DNA of 64,000 bases. Origin: Solirhodobacter olei. GTDB taxonomy: Bacteria > Pseudomonadota > Alphaproteobacteria > Rhodobacterales > Rhodobacteraceae. Position numbers and translations under genes: made by a program. The stretch is from NCBI RefSeq assembly GCF_004010155.1, contig NZ_RRYH01000023.1, positions 1 through 64,000 on the forward strand, given 5' to 3'. The notes beneath the pieces were generated by a model, which saw only the letters and a program-made list of their open reading frames with translations, was not told the DNA's origin and did no database searches. Positions 59,909 through 64,000 of this stretch are shown in pieces (position 1 is the first letter of the stretch; each line of letters starts with the position of its first letter).

Positions 59909-61216
59909 ATGAGCCTTCTGCACCTCAACGACCGGCCGGGCGAATACCCCGAGAGCCTCTATGCCGCGACCCGCGACCCCGCGCCCGACCGCCCCGCCCT
60001 CGCCGGCGAGATCCGCGCCGACGCCTGCATCGTCGGGGGTGGCTACACCGGGCTTTCCGCAGCGCTTCACCTTGCCCGCACCGGCCGCCGGGTGGTGGTG
60101 CTGGAGGCGCATCGCGCGGGTTTCGGTGCCTCGGGCCGCAACGGCGGGCAGATCGGATCGGGCCAGCGGCTGGAGGTCGGCGCGCTGGAGAAGATGGCCG
60201 GCAAGTCCGCCGCCCGGCGTCTTTGGGACATGGCAGAGGAGGCCAAGGCGCTGACCTATGCGCTGGCCGAAGAGGCCGGCGTGCCGACCCGGCGAGGCAT
60301 CGCCCATGCGGCGCGGCTTGCTTCCGAGGTCGCCCACTCGCACGCCATGGCCGAGCGCCTCGCCCGCGATTACGGCTACGACCAGATCACCCCGCTTGAC
60401 CGAGCGGGACTGCAGGCCCTGATCCCCTCGCCGGCCTATGTCGGCGGCGATATCGACCGTGGCGCGGGTCATGTGCATCCCCTGAACCTCGCGCTTGGCT
60501 ACGCGCGGCTGGCCGAGGCCGCGGGCGCGACGATCTTCGAGCGGTCCGAGGTCAACGCCCTTGCCCATGGCAGCGCGACAACGCCCAGCCGGGTGACGAC
60601 GACGAAGGGCACGGTGCTGGCCGATCACGTGATCCTGGCCGCCAACGGATATCTCGACCGGCTGGAGCCGCGCATCGCCGCGCGGGTCATGCCGATCAAC
60701 AACTACATCGTGGCGACCGAGCCATTGGGCGCGCGCTCGGCCGAGGTCCTGACCGAGATGATCGCGGCCCATGACACCAAGTTCGTGGTGAACTACTGGC
60801 GGCTTTCGGAGGACCAGCGGCTGATCTTCGGTGGCGGCGAGACGGTGACCTACCGCTTCCCGCGCGACATCGCCGCCAAGGTGCGCAAGCCGATGCTGCA
60901 GGTCTATCCGCACCTTGCGGATGTGAAAATCACCCATGCCTGGGGCGGCACGCTGGCAATCACGCTGAACCGGATGCCCTGCTTCCGCCGCCCGGCGGCG
61001 AATGCGCTCTCGGCCTCCGGCTTCTCGGGGCATGGCGTGGCGATGGCGACGCTGGCGGGCAAGCTCATGGCAGAGGCGGTGACGGCCACCTCGGACGGGT
61101 TCGATGTGATGGCCGCGCTGCCGATGCCGGCCTTCCCCGGCGGCACGCTGCTGCGTGGGCCGATGCTCGTTGCCGGGATGTCCTGGTACACGCTGCGCGA
61201 CAAGCTGGGCCTGTAG
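59909..61216 (+). CDS. puuB: FAD-dependent oxidoreductase, PuuB type
   Basis: This 435-aa DAO-fold enzyme has the FAD motif CIVGGGYTGLSAALHLARTG near residue 37 and the FGASGRNGGQIGSGQ segment typical of gamma-glutamylputrescine oxidase. The C-terminal SGFSGHGVAMATLAGKL closes the FAD site. It would oxidise the gamma-glutamyl amine made by the PuuA-like enzymes to an aldehyde. The ATG at 59909 overlaps an out-of-frame ATG at 59901 that stops at once. The aldehyde dehydrogenase for the next step is not in the window. Confidence 0.9.
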   Translation: MSLLHLNDRPGEYPESLYAATRDPAPDRPALAGEIRADACIVGGGYTGLSAALHLARTGRRVVVLEAHRAGFGASGRNGGQIGSGQRLEVGALEKMAGKSAARRLWDMAEEAKALTYALAEEAGVPTRRGIAHAARLASEVAHSHAMAERLARDYGYDQITPLDRAGLQALIPSPAYVGGDIDRGAGHVHPLNLALGYARLAEAAGATIFERSEVNALAHGSATTPSRVTTTKGTVLADHVILAANGYLDRLEPRIAARVMPINNYIVATEPLGARSAEVLTEMIAAHDTKFVVNYWRLSEDQRLIFGGGETVTYRFPRDIAAKVRKPMLQVYPHLADVKITHAWGGTLAITLNRMPCFRRPAANALSASGFSGHGVAMATLAGKLMAEAVTATSDGFDVMAALPMPAFPGGTLLRGPMLVAGMSWYTLRDKLGL

Positions 61217-61325
61217 AGGCATCAGGGCGACACCCGCCGGAGCCGCGCATGACGCGCCGTAAACGGCCATCCCCCGCCCATCACGGGCATTTGCAATGGC
61301 CAAGCGGCCCTCGATCACTTACACA

Positions 61326-61350
61326 TTTCCTGAAAGGCGATTTCAGGAAA
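61326..61350 (+). promoter_or_regulatory. perfect 10-bp inverted repeat covering the DegT ribosome site
   Basis: TTTCCTGAAA (61326-61335), GGCGA, TTTCAGGAAA (61341-61350). The right arm contains AGGA, and the next bases GG extend a Shine-Dalgarno (AGGAAAGG, 61345-61352) ending 6 bases before the ATG at 61359. In RNA it would fold into a stable stem hiding that site; as DNA it could be an operator. Confidence 0.65.
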
Positions 61351-61358
61351 GGTGAAGA

Positions 61359-62564
61359 ATGGCCCTCGCTCCGAACGTCTACGACGCAGAGCCCATCCCA
61401 GACGCCGCCCGCGCCGAGATCGAGCGCCTGCTCTCCTCGGGCGATCTCTTCCGCTACACATCCGAGAGCTCTCCGGTTCAGCTGCTGGAGGCCGAGTTCG
61501 CCGAGCTGATGGGCGCGCGCTATGCGCTGGCCGTCTCCTCCTGCTCGGGAGCGCTGTTCCTGGCGCTTAAGGCGCTCGATCTGCCGCGGGACGCGCGGGT
61601 GCTGATCCCGGCCTTCACCTTCGCCGCCGTGCCTTCCGCCGTGGTCCATGCCGACTGCGTTCCGGTGCTGTGCGAGGTGGGCGAGAACTTCCGCATCGAC
61701 CTCGACGATTTCGCGCGGAAGATCGACGACGACATTGCCTGTGTCCTGATCTCGCACATGCGCGGCCATACCTCGGACATGGACGCGATCATGGCCGCCT
61801 GCGCCGAACGTGACATCCCTGTGCTGGAGGATGCGGCCCATTCGCTGGGCACCGAATGGCACGGGAAGAAGATCGGCACGCTCGGCAAGATCGGCTGTTT
61901 CTCCTTCCAGTCCTACAAGCTCGTGAATGCAGGCGAGGGCGGGATTCTGATCACCGACGACCCCGAACTTGCCGCCCGCGCCACCATCATGTCCGGCGCC
62001 TACGAGCATAACTGGAAGAAGCACCGCGGCGAGGCCGGGCTGCAGAACAGCTTTGCGCATTGGCAGAACCGGCTGCCGCTTTACAACATGCGGCTGCAGA
62101 ACCTCTCGGCCACGGTGATCCGGCCGCAGCTGCCGCTGGTCGCCGACCGGGTCGAGAAGGGCCGCACCAACCACGATTACGTCGCCGATCGGCTGAACAC
62201 CTGCGAGTGGCTTCACGTCCCGCCGCCGCTGCCGCCGGAAGAGCGCGCGCCGGATTCGATCCAGTTCAACCTCGTGGGGTTCGAGAGTGATGCCGAGGCC
62301 CGCGCCTTCCAGGATGCGGCCAAGGCGCGCGGCGTCTCGGTCCAGGTCTTCGGGCTTAGCCAAGACAACGCCCGCGCCTTCTGGAACTGGCAGTTCCTCG
62401 GCGAGGTGCCCGAGCTGCCGCAGACACGCGCCATGCTGATGCGCGCCTGCGACGTGCGCCTGCCTGTGCGGCTGAGCCGGGAAGAACTCGATTTCATCGC
62501 CGAGGCCCTGATCGCCGCCGCCGAGGCCGTGAAGGCTGCCGCCCCCCGCGCCTACGGCACCTGA
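61359..62564 (+). CDS. DegT/DnrJ/EryC1-family PLP aminotransferase
   Basis: This 401-aa fold-type I aminotransferase is related to sugar-nucleotide and amine transaminases. The PLP lysine is K187 in FSFQSYKLVNAGEGG. The VLIPAFTFAAVPSAVVHAD and DAAHSLGTEWHGKKIG motifs are characteristic. Relatives usually build amino-sugars, but no sugar-nucleotide genes are nearby. Here it follows polyamine-type genes, so an amine substrate is possible. It is preceded by a hairpin over its ribosome site. Confidence 0.88.
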   Translation: MALAPNVYDAEPIPDAARAEIERLLSSGDLFRYTSESSPVQLLEAEFAELMGARYALAVSSCSGALFLALKALDLPRDARVLIPAFTFAAVPSAVVHADCVPVLCEVGENFRIDLDDFARKIDDDIACVLISHMRGHTSDMDAIMAACAERDIPVLEDAAHSLGTEWHGKKIGTLGKIGCFSFQSYKLVNAGEGGILITDDPELAARATIMSGAYEHNWKKHRGEAGLQNSFAHWQNRLPLYNMRLQNLSATVIRPQLPLVADRVEKGRTNHDYVADRLNTCEWLHVPPPLPPEERAPDSIQFNLVGFESDAEARAFQDAAKARGVSVQVFGLSQDNARAFWNWQFLGEVPELPQTRAMLMRACDVRLPVRLSREELDFIAEALIAAAEAVKAAAPRAYGT

Positions 62565-62724
62565 GACGGAGACCGCGGTCCCCCCGCCGCCCGCCGCCGC
62601 CCGCCACCCGGCGCAGGCTGCGGAGGGCCGGGCGCGCTTTCCCCACGCGCCCTCGCGCCATCCGCCTGACCGGGCGCTGAGCCCTCTTGCGCAACTGCCC
62701 GGCTCCGGCTATCAGAACCTCGCT

Positions 62725-62798
62725 GCGGGTGTAGCTCAATGGCAGAGCAGAAGCTTCCCAAGCTTACGACGAGGGTTCGATTCCCTTCACCCGCTCCA
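62725..62798 (+). tRNA. tRNA-Gly (CCC anticodon)
   Basis: The 74-base cloverleaf has acceptor stem GCGGGTG/CACCCGC, D arm GCTC/GAGC, anticodon loop TTCCCAA with anticodon CCC, T arm GAGGG-TTCGATT-CCCTT, and an encoded CCA end. The anticodon stem has one G-A pair at its base. It is read on the plus strand between DegT and the OMP gene. Confidence 0.93.
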
Positions 62799-62818
62799 GC
62801 CCACCAGCCATGACGAAA

Positions 62819-62844
62819 AAGCGGCCCGCATCAGCGCGCCGCTT
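62819..62844 (-). terminator. terminator of the outer-membrane barrel gene
   Basis: AAGCGGC/GCCGCTT with a 12-base loop. On the minus strand the stem is followed by TTT, giving a modest terminator 128 bases after the OMP stop. It may also end the tRNA transcript on the plus strand. Confidence 0.5.
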
Positions 62845-62971
62845 AAACTGATATTGGCCCAAACTCAGACCGGCGGGGCAGCAGGGACGGCGCCCCTGCC
62901 CTCTCTCCCATGAATTCAAGCGAGAGCGGAAACACGGGCGGGCCGTTGGGCGCCCGCCGGCCCGGCCTGGT

Positions 62972-63673
62972 TCAGAAGCGGTAGGTGATCCCGACCGTGA
63001 GGGTCGAGCCATTCGGCTCGCTGTACTTCTCCGGACCGCCCCCGAAGTTGAAGGTCCTGCTGGGAAGGTGAGTATACATGTAGCGCAGGTCGAGCGAGAC
63101 GTGCCGCGTCAGCGCGTGCTCCACGCCCACACCGGCCGCGAGCCCGACATAGGTGTGGTCGTAATTCTTGGCGAAGCTGCTTCCCGGACCTGTCGTGACC
63201 CGCAGCCCGGTATAATCCAGCCCGGCAAAGGCATAGGGAAGCCAGGTGTCATACGCGTAGCCGACCCGCGCGCCCAGTACCGCCGTAAAGCGTTGCTTGA
63301 TCTGGTCGCTGACCGTACCGATACCCGGGATCGTCTCGACCAGCGGCGACTTGGGCCGGGCGAGAGGCACCCAGGCGAACACGCCGGTCACGACGTGGTT
63401 CGGCTGCTCCCAGTCATATCCGGCCTGAAGTCCGAAGAGGTTGCCGCTGAGCTTGGGATCCTGGTAACAGATGCCGACGCAGCCATCGACCTTGATGTGG
63501 CCCGAGGTGCGCCCCCCGAAGACCCCGACGTAACTCCCACCCCAGGTCATTTGCGGCGCCGTGTCCGCCATCGAAACGACGGGCGCCGGGCTTGAGGCAT
63601 CATTCGCAACCGCGGCGGTGGAGAAAACCACGCCGGAGGCGAGAAGCGCGAGGACGCTGGCAAGAGGTTTCAC
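62972..63673 (-). CDS. outer-membrane beta-barrel protein (Omp25/31-like)
   Basis: This 233-aa protein has a signal peptide ending near AVA. The mature protein starts with NDASSPAPV, then WGGSYVGVFGG, the usual first strand of Omp25/Omp31-type barrels. Alternating strands lead to the C-terminal LTVGITYRF, where the last Phe is the assembly signal. Two cysteines in a short loop (DGCVGICYQD) could form a disulfide. The gene stands alone. The region to its right (63674-64000) holds no gene I can support. Confidence 0.87.
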   Translation of the reverse strand: MKPLASVLALLASGVVFSTAAVANDASSPAPVVSMADTAPQMTWGGSYVGVFGGRTSGHIKVDGCVGICYQDPKLSGNLFGLQAGYDWEQPNHVVTGVFAWVPLARPKSPLVETIPGIGTVSDQIKQRFTAVLGARVGYAYDTWLPYAFAGLDYTGLRVTTGPGSSFAKNYDHTYVGLAAGVGVEHALTRHVSLDLRYMYTHLPSRTFNFGGGPEKYSEPNGSTLTVGITYRF

Positions 63674-64000
63674 TGTCTTTTCCTTGTCTTACGAACACCA
63701 CTATTCATGTTTCCCCGATGCCTAGCAGGAACGTGCGATGCAGGGTGTCTCAAGTTGATGCAGAACATCTCAATTCGATCGGAAGCGTCGGGGGACAGGA
63801 AGGACAGGGCGTCCGCCCCGGGCAGCGCGCACCGACGACGCCTGTTCGGGATCGACCCTGGGTTCAATCGACGCCCGCAATGCACCCATCCAGCAAGGGC
63901 CCCCGGGGCGCGAAATTCTTGACCCGGCGCGCATAAGCGCCAGTTTCAAAGGTGCTATTTGCTTAACGTGACCGGGGCCCACTGGGCATGCCACACAGGA

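Noticed and set aside
63770-63994. 74-aa minus-strand frame near the right end
   Set aside because: Basic, Gly/Pro-rich product with no recognised motif and no clear ribosome site. It could be the edge of something outside the window, but nothing supports it.

Overview
The window is GC-rich chromosomal DNA from an alphaproteobacterium, most likely of the Rhodobacteraceae/Paracoccaceae. The evidence is a GTTC-N7-GTTC SOS box upstream of recA, an FnrL-type box (TTGAC-N4-ATCAA) in front of tandem DUF1127 genes, a ZapA/ZauP-like gene pair, infC opening on ATA, many ATGA overlaps, and the character of the proteins. No rRNA, CRISPR array, insertion sequence, prophage or replication origin was seen. 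There is one tRNA gene. The lineage is inferred from these signs; no search was run.

Left part (1-26.4 kb), mostly accessory metabolism. An RND efflux permease and its adaptor lie on the minus strand behind a dyad-rich promoter. A polysaccharide deacetylase follows, then a branched-chain amino-acid-type ABC operon (two tandem paralogous binding proteins plus livHMGF). From 11.8 to 24.1 kb is a sugar cluster. Its minus-strand operon carries an UgpC-type ATPase, an SGNH hydrolase, a FucU-type mutarotase and a ribokinase. Its plus-strand operon carries a Tat-exported binding protein, two permeases, an aldo/keto reductase and an amidohydrolase lactonase. A GntR/FCD regulator then diverges from a UxaA-family dehydratase and an SDR dehydrogenase. 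Together these read as an oxidative 6-deoxyhexose (L-fucose-like) pathway. Near-identical 12-bp palindromes in the two divergent promoter regions suggest that the one GntR protein controls both halves. A lipoprotein gene and opgG/opgD end this part.

Middle part (26.6-49 kb), mostly core functions: alaS, recA, an M48 protease, hisI, an IscU-like scaffold, a soluble chemoreceptor with its sensor at the C-terminus, bolA-grxD, zapA with an upstream coiled-coil gene, tkt and gap with a tiny membrane-protein gene between them, two tandem DUF1127 genes, coaD and a CBS protein. A valine-degradation set follows (LysR regulator, mmsA, a small conserved gene, acyl-CoA dehydrogenase, 3-hydroxyisobutyryl-CoA hydrolase, mmsB), then mobA.

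Right part (49-64 kb): infC with a non-ATG start, coupled to a secreted barrel-like protein; a lytic transglycosylase lipoprotein; ppk2; an aminotransferase; a PhzF protein; a TerB/PhnD-like pair; and a Puu-type cluster of two glutamine-synthetase-like enzymes flanking a glutamine amidotransferase, plus a FAD oxidoreductase. A DegT/DnrJ aminotransferase follows, whose ribosome-binding site is buried in a perfect hairpin. tRNA-Gly(CCC) and an outer-membrane barrel gene come last. The final 327 bases hold no supported gene.

The less ordinary signals are: two intergenic copies of an element built on five 11-bp ACCG iterons; the shared GntR palindromes; the FnrL box with tandem DUF1127 genes; the ATA-initiated infC; the DegT leader hairpin; and very small genes at 38.8 and 40.5 kb.
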